Part shown: positions 53,696-63,278 of the stretch, in pieces
Position numbering within the stretch: the first letter of the stretch is position 1
Layout of the letters: each line of letters begins with the position of its first letter
NCBI GenBank assembly: GCA_037957365.1
Contig: JARHVA010004901.1
Span: 977,501 to 1,041,500 of the forward strand
DNA from: Torreya grandis
Taxonomy: Eukaryota; Streptophyta; Pinopsida; Cupressales; Taxaceae
Reading direction: 5' to 3'
Length of the DNA stretch: 64,000 bases
The notes under the pieces: generated by a model
Database searches by the model: none
What the model saw: only the letters and a program-made list of their open reading frames with translations
Told to the model about the DNA's origin: nothing
Made by a program: the position numbers and the translations under genes

Positions 53696-56597
53696 TGTTG
53701 GAGAGTTATCAATGATGTCATGGTGATGTCATGTAAGTGTCCTAGTAAGTGGATGAAGTTATTTGTTAGCTTAGGTAATAATGACAAAGTGCACAATGTG
53801 CTTGTTTTAGTGTGCTTAATGTTAGCTTGGTTGATCTTCAGTTTTGGCATATTTAGAGATGTTTAGGGATAAGTATGGTGGTTGAAGCATGTATAAGAGG
53901 TCCCTAAGATTATATATATGATTTTATATCTTGTGTGCATGAGTGGAATTCATTTGGAAGTCCATAGTTTTCATATAGATAGTTTGGGTCTAGTGGCAAA
54001 AAATCTGAGTAAGTAGTTTGCTAACATCAATCAGAATTCATTATTTTCCCATACTTAGAAAAATTTGAAAAGTGGAAAAAAAGAGACAAGTAAGCATTTT
54101 TATGATGGTAGATATTTCAAATGTGGATGTTTCAAGAGAAGGTGATTATATGGGTTTGTTCATTTTTGTACCTAGTTTATTTTCTCTAATTTTTAGATCA
54201 TGCAATAAATCATGTCAAAAGATATCCATATGCAAAATTGGGCTGCTCCTAGGTAGTTTGACCATGTTTTCCCATACTTATCCAATTTTTTAATGTGGAA
54301 ATATAGTTGAGCGAGCATTTTGATGGTGTTGTATCTTATACATGTTAAAGTTTTAAAAGAAAATGATAATATGGCTTATTTAATTTTTATCCTAATTCAT
54401 TTATGCTAAATTTGAGATCATGCATTGAAACATGATAAAAGTTATGCATGCTCAAATTTGGCCTCTCAAGTAGGTTTTGACATAGTTGGATTTGTGATAG
54501 AAGTTTTTTGAGAAGGCATCTTAATGATGTTATATATCACAGGTGTGAGGGTTATAAGAGCAATGTGTCATATGGTTGGATTCTCCTATGTGAAGAGATC
54601 ATCTGGCCAAATTTGAAATCCTGTATCAAAGTGTAGAAGTTATTAAGGATAAAAAATGGATACTTAGGCATATTAAAAGGGTCCCCATAGTCATTTCTAC
54701 AATAGTTAAATCTTGATCTTGATCAATGATACATGTTGCTCCAAGAAGTTAGGAAGCAGTAAGATGAGGATAGGCACATGATGTTTAATGACTGAGTAAA
54801 AGTACATGATAAGGATCTAATGACAAGCAGGTGGTTATATAGTTTGATTGAATGGTGAGTGTTGATCATTAAAGACTTGTTGGATCCATAAATATAGATG
54901 GATTTCATGGAGTCAACATTTCAAAGATGTATGAGATGTGATCAAAGTGATAGATGTTTAATGATTGAGCATTGGCACCTATGTGTTAAATATTAGAATA
55001 GATCGATGATGCATATTCAATATAATTAGTGAGGACACAAGATGATTACAAAGTGTCTGAAGGTTAACTGTGACCATTTGTATTTGAATATTTGAAATTG
55101 ATAAGGGAAAAAGTAGTGTCTAGTATTTGGGCCATTCTTTTGATAGAAGATGGATTTGTTCATGATGCAAAAAGCAAAGATGAAAAAGACTCCATGTCAC
55201 ATCTAATGAACTAGATTTAAAGATATATAAGTGTGTACAGACAAAGATGTTGAGCTCTAAAGTTGATTGTGTTCTATATATGCTTTGTAAGTGACTCGAG
55301 AAGGATATTTGAGCTTATATAGATGTTATTTTGATATTTCATGGTGAATTAGATATTAGGGAGTGTTATAGATTTTATGAGGATGCTATATGAGTATTTT
55401 GGAGGTGTGATTAATCTATTTTTAGTATAAATAATGCTTAAAAAGTTGACTATATGTTCATTAATGGCGTTCCTATGTATAAATCCTCTGTTTGAGTTGT
55501 TTAAGCATATGTAGAGGTAAGCTAAGATGATTGTGATCTTTTAAGGATGTCTTAGGGGATATAAGGAGTGGACCTATGTGTTTGTAAGTAGTCCTATGTT
55601 CTTTTTATGCTTGATGAAGCATCAAAGAGCAAAATGGGTCTCCATAAGACCTAAAAGTGACTTAGGCCTTAAAAGGGGATTATTCTTAAGTGTGACCGAT
55701 GTGAGATGCCTTAAGAGTGAAGGCATGTATTATGGCTGACAAGGATTATTAATGGAATTGATAATTATTAATTGCTTTATATATAGTAAAACCAAATGTG
55801 TTGGGTTTTATATTTGTAAGAGTGATACTTTGGAAGTGAGAGACTTGGGAGATATTTATGAGAGGATTATGGTTGTGGTTTGTGGAAGCAAAAGATAGGC
55901 AGTGTGCCAGTTGGTGGAGTTAATGATCAGAATAATTGGTTGATTATGTGTATAACCTCTAGGTCATGCTCCTACTATCAAGATAATACTCTTGAATTTT
56001 TTGGATATGTGAAGAGGTCTAAGTGTGTAGATGATAAAAATTTAAGTGAAGAAGAAAAGAGTTTGTAACATGGCTATATGAGAGGCATGTTTGAGAAAGT
56101 GAATTTATGTAGTTGATAGCTAATGAAGAGGTCTATTATTAGGTGTAGTAGACATCAGTTCTAAGGTGGAAGTGTTCATCTCAAGGAGGGTCTAAAGGAA
56201 TTGATCTTCTTTAGGGGTAGTTGCTCCTTATGAATAGGGTTTCACTAAAGACCTTTGATTAGAAGGACTTGATCAAGGTTATAGGTTAGAAGGACTTGAC
56301 TGAAGGTTCATAATCAAAAGGACTTGATTAATCTCTTTTTTTGATCATCTTCTAGGACAGTAGTCTATGTGTTTGTAGGCTTGAGAGTGGGTTTTATTCC
56401 CCAAGCAGGTTTTCCATGTAAAACTTGTGTTGTGTATGTGATCTTACATTATGTTTATTTTTCACTATTATGAATGATATGTATGCTTCATAAATGCTTG
56501 TGTTGAATGGTTAAGTATTTTTAAGGGTTTAAAAATTGAATTGGATTGTTTGCCATCACTGATTCACCCCACCTCTCAGTGGATTGTACCTCTAAAA
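53696..56597 (+). repeat. Element G 3' LTR
   Basis: It is 2902 bp, collinear with 46747-49698. It starts TGTTGGAGAG. Near 56255-56335 it has three copies of AGAAGGACTTGA-like sequence (one as AAAAGGACTTGA) where the 5' LTR has one (about 49420), so the two LTRs differ by a small tandem expansion. Confidence 0.9.
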
Positions 56598-56602
56598 TAA
56601 TG

Positions 56603-57350
56603 GAGATGGAATATTAATTAGGAAGTCATGTAAGAAAAGTTATTATTGACTATATTCATTCTAATCTTTAGGGCCCAACACTTGTAATTTCATATGAAGG
56701 AACATTGTATTTTTTTTACATTTATAGATGATTACTCCAAAAAGGTATAGGTCTATTGTTTGAAAAGAATATATGATATTTTTAGTGTATTTAATCAATT
56801 TAGATATTTGGTTGAGAAGAAAACTAGTAGGTCAATGTTATATTTAAGAATAAATAATGGATACGAGTTTAAATCCTTTGAGTTTTAGAACTATTGCAAG
56901 GAATTTGGGATTGAAAGGAATAAAACCACCACTATACACCACAAAAAAATAAGGTTTCTAAACACATGAATATGAATCTTCTAGAGAGCAAGAAATGAGC
57001 TTAGCAATGCGAATTTAGATAAAATTTTATGGACAAAAGCAGTTTGTACAACCTGCTATCTAATAAAACATTCACCATTAGTTGTAATAGAGTATAAGAT
57101 TCATAAAGAGGTATGGATAGGTCATCCATGTGATTATTTATATTTGAATTTTTTTGATTGTAATGCTTATGCTCTTACTAATAAGAATCAATGTTTAAAG
57201 GTAAAACTAAGATCCAATAATTACATCTTTATTGGTATGGTGTTATGTGATATAAAGTGTGGGATTTTAATGCCCAAAAAATCATAATTAAAAAATATGT
57301 AGAGTTTGATGAATCTCCCTTCCTAAAATTAGACACTAAAATGAAAGAAT
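56603..57350 (+). pseudogene. pol: Element F integrase remnant
   Basis: It resumes the frame broken by G. VRKVIIDYIHSNL (about 56630) is followed by a stop-broken GP. Then come LRINNGYEFKSFEFQNYCKE and FGIERNKT (about 56845-56930), against 'RTDNGGEF...' in copia, so the second catalytic Asp is Asn. ARNELSNANLDKILWTKAV, CTTCYLIKHSPLVVIEYKI and HKEVWIGHPCDYLYL (about 56985-57150) follow, and RSNNYIFIGMVLCDIKCGIL (about 57210-57270) forms the tail. Frameshifts are present. Confidence 0.9.
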
Positions 57351-57600
57351 AACATGAACTTGAACATCAACATGTCAAAGTTGAAATCAATACATCTTTA
57401 TATTATAAAAATGAAGAAATTAAACCATTTTTTGATGATGAAAATGTTGAATATTTACAACAACATGAAGAAATACCTCAGTAGTCATTATGGAGGTCAA
57501 AACATGAGGAAACACCATAACTATTATGGAGACCTGCTTGAGTTAGGCATCCTCCTAGTAAGTATAGTCATGATATTTCAATTACTTTGATTTTCAATGA
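57351..57600 (+). pseudogene. Element F integrase-RT linker
   Basis: An acidic, poorly conserved linker rich in Glu, Asn and Lys, normal for copia polyproteins. HQHVKVEINTSLYYKNEEI and LWRSKHEETP can be read. No catalytic motif is expected here. Confidence 0.5.
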
Positions 57601-57990
57601 TGGGTAACCTAGTTGTTATCAGGAAGCATTGGTAGATGTGAATAATGCCAAATGGAAAATAATAATATAGGAGGAAATGAATGCCTTGGATAAGAAAAAA
57701 TCATGGGACCTGGTAGAAGTTCCAAAAGGCAAAAAAACTATCGGCTACAAATGGGTTTACAAATGAAAGATAGGTGTTGATGAAAAGGTTGAAAGGTACA
57801 GGGCTGGATTGGTGGTAAAAAAAGTTACACAAAAAGAAGGTATTGATTATCATGAAATCTTTTCACTAGTTATTAAACTTGTTTATATTTGAGTTATCTT
57901 AGCATTAGTGGCTTTACTTGATTTGGAGTTGGAGTAGTTAAATGTTAAAATACCATTCTTGGATGGATATTGTACAAAACCTTCAAGTTG

Positions 57991-58037
<47 letters not shown>

Positions 58038-58560
58038 ACAACTTGAAGGTTTTGTACAATATATAAAAAAGGAATTTATTTTAGAGCTTAGGAAATCATT
58101 GTATGGATTGAAATAGTCACCTCAACAATGGTACAAGAAGTTTGATTCCTTCATGATGAGCCAATTTTTTTTGAAGAGTGAGTATGACCATTGTGTTGAA
58201 TTCAAGTTTTTGGACAATGGTTTATTAATTATATTGACATTGTATGTTGATGATATGCCTGTAAAAAGCAAAAGCATGGTATAAATCAATAGTTTAAAGG
58301 CTCATCTAGCGAGGACATTTGATATGAAGGATCTAGGAACTAAAAAAAAAATTAGGCATGGAGATACATAGAGACAAGAAAAATGGTAAGATTTGGTTAT
58401 CATAATAGAGGTATTTGGAAAAGATGCCAACCAAATTTGGTATGAAGTATGTGAAACCGGTTAGTATCCATTTTGCCTCCAATTTTAAAATTTATTCAAT
58501 TTTATGTCCTATTAGTGATGAATAAAAGAAGCATATGTCTCATGTACCATATAGTAGTGC
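57601..58560 (+). pseudogene. pol: Element F reverse transcriptase remnant
   Basis: ALVDVNNAKWKIII and EEMNALDKKKSWDLVEVPKG then IGYKWVYK (57630-57765) is the typical start of copia RT. YRAGLVVKKVTQKEGIDYHE follows, with LNVKIPFLDG (about 57940). Then a palindromic TA insertion (57967-58062) interrupts the frame. LEQLEGFVQYIKKEFILELR and KSLYGLK (about 58036-58110) resume. The catalytic motif LYVDDMPVKSKS is intact near 58240-58275. Stops and an AAAA slip occur after it. Confidence 0.9.
57967..58062. repeat. 96-bp palindrome: inverted duplication around a (TA)n core
   Basis: A 31-bp arm at 58032-58062, which is the genuine RT coding sequence (GGAACAACTTGAAGGTTTTG), has an inverted copy at 57967-57997 (CAAAACCTTCAAGTTGTTC). 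The arms pair at all but one position. A TA run of about 17 units, itself self-complementary, forms the centre. Confidence 0.95.
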
Positions 58561-59170
58561 AATATGAAGTTTAATGTATGCTATGGTATGCACAAGGCTA
58601 GACATTCCACATGCAATTGGAGTTGTCAGTAGATATATGGAAAATCTAGGTAAAGAACATTGGGTTACAATGAAGTGGGTGTTTCTCTACTTGAGAGGCA
58701 CAAGTGACCATTACATCACCTACAATAGATATCATGATTCTATTTGTGGATATGTTTATTCTAATTTTATAATAGATCTAGACAAAAAAGATCAACATCT
58801 AGTTACAATTTTACACTTGCAGGTGGACCTATTAGTTGGATGTCAAAACTTCAAAAAAATGTTGCTGCATCAACTACTAAGGTAGAATATGTGGCTACCT
58901 ATCATGCTTTTCATGAGGCAATTTGGCTAAAATGAATATTGGATGACTTTGGAGTAAATTAATACAAAATGAAGGTATTATATGATATTTAGAGTGCAAT
59001 TTATTTGGCCAAGAATCCAACTTATCATAGTAGGATAAAGCATATTATGGTATTGTACCATGTCATTAGATAGGTGATTGATGAAGGAAAATAACACTTT
59101 AAAATGTTCACATAGAGGAAAATAATGCTAATATGTTCATAAAACTAGATTTATAAGAGAAGCTAAAATG
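58561..59170 (+). pseudogene. pol: Element F RNase H remnant
   Basis: The frame 58574-58885 reads MYAMVCTRLDIPHAIGVVSR, then GKEHWVTMKWVFLYLRGTSD and SICGYVYSNFIIDLDKKDQH, the copia end of RT and RNase H; the Asp of 'YxDxDxAGD' is partly lost. In the next frame KVEYVATYHAFHEAIWLK (about 58875-58935) and IQSAIYLAKNPTYHSRIKHI follow, then VIRQVIDEGK. At least two frameshifts are present. Confidence 0.9.
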
Positions 59171-59242
59171 GTCTTTAGATTCTCTTGGCCTGTAGAAAAA
59201 GTGATGAGTTGGTCGGCAAGGTATCAAGAAGAAATTGTTGTC

Positions 59243-59253
59243 AAGGTAGAGAT
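59243..59253 (+). other. Element F polypurine tract
   Basis: AAGGTAGAGAT lies immediately before TGTTAG of the 3' LTR; copia elements usually have AAGGTGGAGAT here. Confidence 0.7.
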
Positions 59254-59791
59254 TGTTAGATATGTGATAATAAAGTTAAATTTTAGATCCATTTGTAACA
59301 TGATTTGTATTCCAATTACTGATAGGGGGTGTGGGGGTAAATTTCCCCCACTAGTGTCACTACCCCTTGGTGTGGGTTCAAGAGAAACACCTCGAAAGCC
59401 AAAAATTAAGGAGTCAAACACCTATTTTTAGAAACCCAAATTCCATCTAATTTTATTTTTAGGAAGGAAAATCCTAATGGTTTTTTCCCCTATATTTAGG
59501 AGAAATCCTAATAATAATTTTCTAATTAGGTGTATTTATATTTATGGAGAACCAAATAGGTATATAATGAATTCACATGTAATTTGTTCATCTTAAATTA
59601 ATAAAAAGTTTGATATCTTGTGATATGGATGCTTTCTTAGCTTTGCTAAGGTTTTACCACATAAATTTGGTATTTTTTATCATGAATGTTTAGTATTATA
59701 TCTATTTGAATTATTTCTATTATTATAAACATGTACTTTGTTATTAAAATTATTGGTTATTTGTTGCTACAAAGTGTCTAGTATCTTAACA
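59254..59791 (+). repeat. Element F 3' LTR
   Basis: It is 538 bp, pairs with 44812-45365, and ends AGTGTCTAGTATCTTAACA. ACATT follows as target duplication. The opposed frames at 59168-59431 and 59224-59421 overlap this LTR and are not genes. Confidence 0.95.
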
Positions 59792-59796
59792 ACATT

Positions 59797-60072
59797 GACA
59801 CAAGTGTCTTACTAGAACACACATCTGGGTAGTTGGAAAATAGGTATAGGTCTATAACTTATAGAGATGGAAGATAAATGTGTTTATAATAGTATAAAAA
59901 AGATAAAATGTTTGAGGCATTATAATAACATAGGTTAGACCAAGAGATAAGTAATTAGGAATAAAGAGATAGTGTATGAAAGCCTTTAGGTAGTGAGAAA
60001 AGTCTAAAAGTTGAAGGTACATACATGAAATGCATTTTATAAGTATACAAGACTGGGGTGATATATAATTCA
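59797..60072 (-). repeat. Element A 5' LTR, piece 3 of 3
   Basis: It matches 2138-2410: GGGTAGTTGGAAAATAGGTA, GACCAAGAGATAAGTAATTA, and the end ATATATAATTCA. It closes element A on the right; host sequence H follows. Confidence 0.8.
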
Positions 60073-60225
60073 AAAATAGTGTTTATAGAAACATGCTAGT
60101 CATGGCCTTTAATCATTTGAATAGAATTAGAAAATCCTCCTACATGAAGAATTCCCCAAAACTCAACATCCTTCATCAGATCCTTAACTAAAGTAGGTTC
60201 AATTTTAAGCAAATTTACACCCATG
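60073..60225 (-). pseudogene. Host H: decayed coding sequence (part 1)
   Basis: The minus strand reads MGVNLLKIEPTLVKDLMKDV, then EFWGILHVGGFSNSIQMIKG and HVSINTI without a stop except one near HD. It would run on into the minus-strand coding at 1092 once element A is removed. Both A and B landed in this protein. The family is not recognised; see the entry at 1-1092. Confidence 0.45.
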
Positions 60226-61497
60226 TGTTTAACCCTAATTTGGATAAAATCCTATCATACTTAATATAAATGATAGGGAAAAAGGATGAATATCAAATCT
60301 ATAATAGGACAATTAATGTGTTAAACTCATATGTACCATATGCTAAACTTATTATGCTGAGATAGGCTATTAATGAAAAATATAACTATGACATATATAT
60401 AAATGACATAAAGTAAAGTAATTAGCTATTTATAATGCTAATATAATGATGGATCTAGTATAGGTAGGAAGTAGGTAGGAAGATAGTTCTAGATCAATCA
60501 TTAGATTTTGGATCTGGTGCCTTTAGATCTCTAGGCACTTGTATCAGCTTGGGACAATTACATCAACACTAGTATTTGAGTTTGATGATAGTGTCTTATA
60601 TGGAATATGTGCCCAAATAGGATGAGACCACCTATTTATTTTTGGGTTTGGATTTTCCTTCACTCTAGTGCATTTAGATTTGGGTTATGGACTATCACTC
60701 TTGGTAAAATGGTAAAACCCTAGATTTGCATCTTTAATATGACCTTAAGAAAAAATGGGTTAGTGGGAAAATGGTGTCTAATTAACTTGTAATGAACCTA
60801 CTATAAAAGGGCATTGCCTACATAGCTAATACTCTAGAAGAGGGCCTAAGACTCATTTAATTCTCCCCTACATGTTAGATTGTGTGTTAATCATGTAATG
60901 TGTAAAAAAATTACAATAATGACCTAGTTTGTAACTTGGAAAATATGACCTTATGATTGCTCCTTTAGTAATTTAGACATGTAATTGGGTTGTTCCTTTG
61001 ACTAATATTAGAAAAAGGTAGAATAAGAAAGTTTTTGGTAACTTGAGTGCTCTTTTGGTCTGAGTAATAGGTAAGGAATGGATGAGGGTTTATATTATAT
61101 TTATTATTAGAAGATAAATCACATTAAATCACTTAGGATAACAATTGTAATACATTTGATTTTCAAATTGGATGACTTTAGGACATTAGACACTTTCATG
61201 GGGTCCTGACAGTAACATCAACACTACTATCTGACCCAAACATTAGTGTCCAAGGAGAAGGAGAGTAGGCATAGGATTAAAAATTATAGATGTATAAGAT
61301 AAGTACATTTTAAACCTTTTAGAAAGATGAGGTGTTTGTGTCATCAATATAAGGCTAGTCAGACTAAGAGATAGGTTAAGGGAAAAAACATAGAGTAGAT
61401 GTAAAGATTGTGGAATCAAGGCATGTGTAGAACTAAGAGGAATAACCAGGGTCATGAGTTTGCCAAGTGTACACAATTGAGGTGCTACATAATCACA
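60226..61497 (-). repeat. Element B 3' LTR
   Basis: It is 1272 bp and collinear with 1093-2410. On plus: TGTTTAACCCTAATTTGG at the start and ATAATCACA at the end, so minus begins TGTGATTATG. A TATA-like ATTATATTTATTAT lies near 61094. The minus frame 61243-61506 lies in this pyrimidine-biased LTR start, as do 2175-2411 and 59852-60073 in A. Confidence 0.85.
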
Positions 61498-61508
61498 AAA
61501 TATCATCT

Positions 61509-61545
61509 AAATTTCCCCCCTTTAATCTAGTAATGAAATTACTAG
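61509..61545 (-). other. Element B polypurine tract and stem-loop
   Basis: The minus strand reads AAAGGGGGGAAATTTAGA near the LTR, beside CTAGTAAT-GAA-ATTACTAG (61527-61545). The stem is identical to that in element A; the loop differs by one base. Confidence 0.65.
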
Positions 61546-61861
61546 TTTAAATGAAATGAATAAGTACATGGGTGTGTATACACACCTTATATTTAATTGA
61601 GTTAAATTTGAGTGCTTTGTTAGAGATGGGTTTGAGTGCTTTGCTGGTGACTGACCCATAACCAAGAACATGTTATAGTGTATAATTAGTACACATAGTT
61701 TTGGTCAAAAGTACTTGAAATAGATTCAAATTGAAAGAGTACACTTATGTGTCAATGTAACCACCTTGCCTATTAGTAAGATGTTTTTTCAAAATATTTA
61801 TCATTGTAAGGCTCTAAAAATGAGATTAGGATAAATATAGATAAATTTTTGAAGTGCACAT

Positions 61862-61863
<2 letters not shown>

Positions 61864-61928
<65 letters not shown>
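61864..61928. repeat. (GA)n microsatellite
   Basis: About 32 GA units. The Ser-Leu repeat frame on the minus strand at this place is an artefact of it. Confidence 0.95.
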
Positions 61929-61932
<4 letters not shown>

Positions 61933-62361
61933 CATGCCCCAAAATTTAGAGAAAATGTGAGTTTCCATCTAACAGTTAAGATTAACTCAACTATGAAACC
62001 CAATGATACTCATAACATGGTGAGTTTGGATGATCAAGTCCAAACTAAAAAATTTGGAAATATTGAGTGATTTAATCACCCCAACCATACCAAAAGGTGA
62101 ACCAACTACTATAATAGATTGGGTCATTAAAGTCCATAAAAGTTTATTGGGTATCAATACATGCAATAGTTTTAGAATCTAAATTTGATTTGGATTTTGT
62201 AATACAAGGCACATGTTGTATACCATTGCACCTTAGATTTATATCATTCTAAAACCATGTGTAATAATGGTACCATGTATATAATTATACCACAAATGTG
62301 TATCAAAATCATATAATTATGTGCTTTGGCTAATTTAAAAAATTATATAAGTGTGGAGGAC

Positions 62362-62832
62362 ATGATTCCAAAGCATTCCCCCACTATATACAAAGAAATA
62401 TAAAACTTATATAAGTACCAATGTGGAGGACATGTTTCCAAAACATGACACCAATGTAAATTGGAGATATTAAAAATTGAGTAGGTGTGAAGAACATGAT
62501 TCCAAAGCATGCCTCCTTTGAATCTATCAATTCTAAGTACCATACTAAATGAATGTGTATAACATGCTTCAAAATCATTCCCCCACTAAATTTGAAACTA
62601 TTTATATGTGGAAGCCATGTCATCATCACATATCCCCACTAAATTTTCAAATTGGTATAAGTACCATATACTATGTGAGTTAGGATAACATGCTTCTAAA
62701 GCATGCCTCCATTGTATTCTAGAAACTATGAATATGTGGAAATTATGTCATCATGACATGCCCCTATTGAATCTACAAATTGGTGTAAGTACCATATACT
62801 TTGTGAGTGTGGAGAACATGATTACAAAGCAT
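62362..62832. repeat. Tandem array of eight dyad units, element B
   Basis: A 15-nt dyad recurs at 62362, 62432, 62496, 62564, 62617, 62690, 62744 and 62818, that is every 53-74 bp, usually followed by a C-rich (C)CCCCACT segment. Forms include ATGTTTCCAAAACAT, ATGATTCCAAAGCAT, ATGCTTCTAAAGCAT and ATGTCATCATGACAT. Several are perfectly self-complementary with different arms. Confidence 0.8.
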
Positions 62833-63142
62833 ACCTTGACTAATATTCACCCCTTTGAGGTGAGGGAAAAATAGTACCTGGTAGTTATCTCACCTTAAAA
62901 GTGTAATAAAACTATAAATATGTGATTGTAACCCTATAACATATATAAGGGAATATGTCTAAATAGATGTAACATTAAAGCACATAAAACCAATGTGATC
63001 ACATGTAGGCTTAAGATGCATGATAATGATCATGGAAACATCTAGATAGTAAAAATTTAATCTCAATAAGTAAATAAATACACACACAAGAAAACTCAAA
63101 ATAAAGTCAAAAGGAAATGGTCCAAAGAGACCAAAAATAAGA

Positions 63143-63278
63143 GGCATGTTCAAATGCCATAGATTGAATGGACATGACTTAGTTAAATGTCCACAAAATC
63201 AATCAATGACATATTCGAATGTTAAATAAAGTTAACATAGGCATAAGGGATGCATAAAATAGAGCATATTTAAATGCT
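63143..63278. repeat. Array of RRCAT-N6-ATGYY dyads, element B
   Basis: Copies are GGCATGTTCAAATGCC (63143), a longer-loop GGACAT...ATGTCC (63170-63192), GACATATTCGAATGTT (63208) and AGCATATTTAAATGCT (63263). The first and last have arm bases that differ from GACAT/ATGTC on both sides and still pair. Confidence 0.75.

Larger units (their letters stand above)
46747..56597 (+). mobile_element. Element G: gag-only LTR retrotransposon with very long LTRs
   Basis: LTRs at 46747-49698 and 53696-56597 (about 2.95 and 2.90 kb) begin TGTT(A/G)(A/G)AGAG and end CCTCTAA(T/A)A. A perfect target duplication TAATG lies at 46742-46746 and 56598-56602. The 4.0 kb internal region has an initiator-Met primer site, a copia-type gag with several zinc knuckles, and about 1.3 kb of non-coding sequence. 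No protease, integrase, RT or RNase H is visible. It resembles the published class of terminal-repeat elements that carry only gag, and would need proteins supplied in trans. Confidence 0.9.
44812..59791 (+). mobile_element. Element F: Ty1/copia retrotransposon, split by element G
   Basis: LTRs at 44812-45365 and 59254-59791 (554 and 538 bp) have TGTTAG...CTAACA-type ends. A perfect 5-bp target duplication ACATT lies at 44807-44811 and 59792-59796. Internal order is gag, protease, integrase, RT, RNase H, the copia order. Element G (46747-56597) sits between the pre-integrase part and the integrase core; without G, F is about 5.1 kb, normal for copia. The perfect duplication suggests F is younger than C, D and E, although its coding region has many stops. 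Confidence 0.95.

Noticed and set aside
53567..53866. Overlapping frames on both strands at 53567-53866 and 53590-53850
   Set aside because: They run across the 3' LTR boundary of element G and are not conserved in the 5' LTR copy (46747 onward).
59168..59431. Overlapping frames on both strands around 59168-59431
   Set aside because: They lie across the end of F's polyprotein and its 3' LTR; the 5' LTR copy does not keep them open.
61773..62003. Minus-strand frame with a Ser-Leu repeat
   Set aside because: It is a translation of the GA microsatellite.
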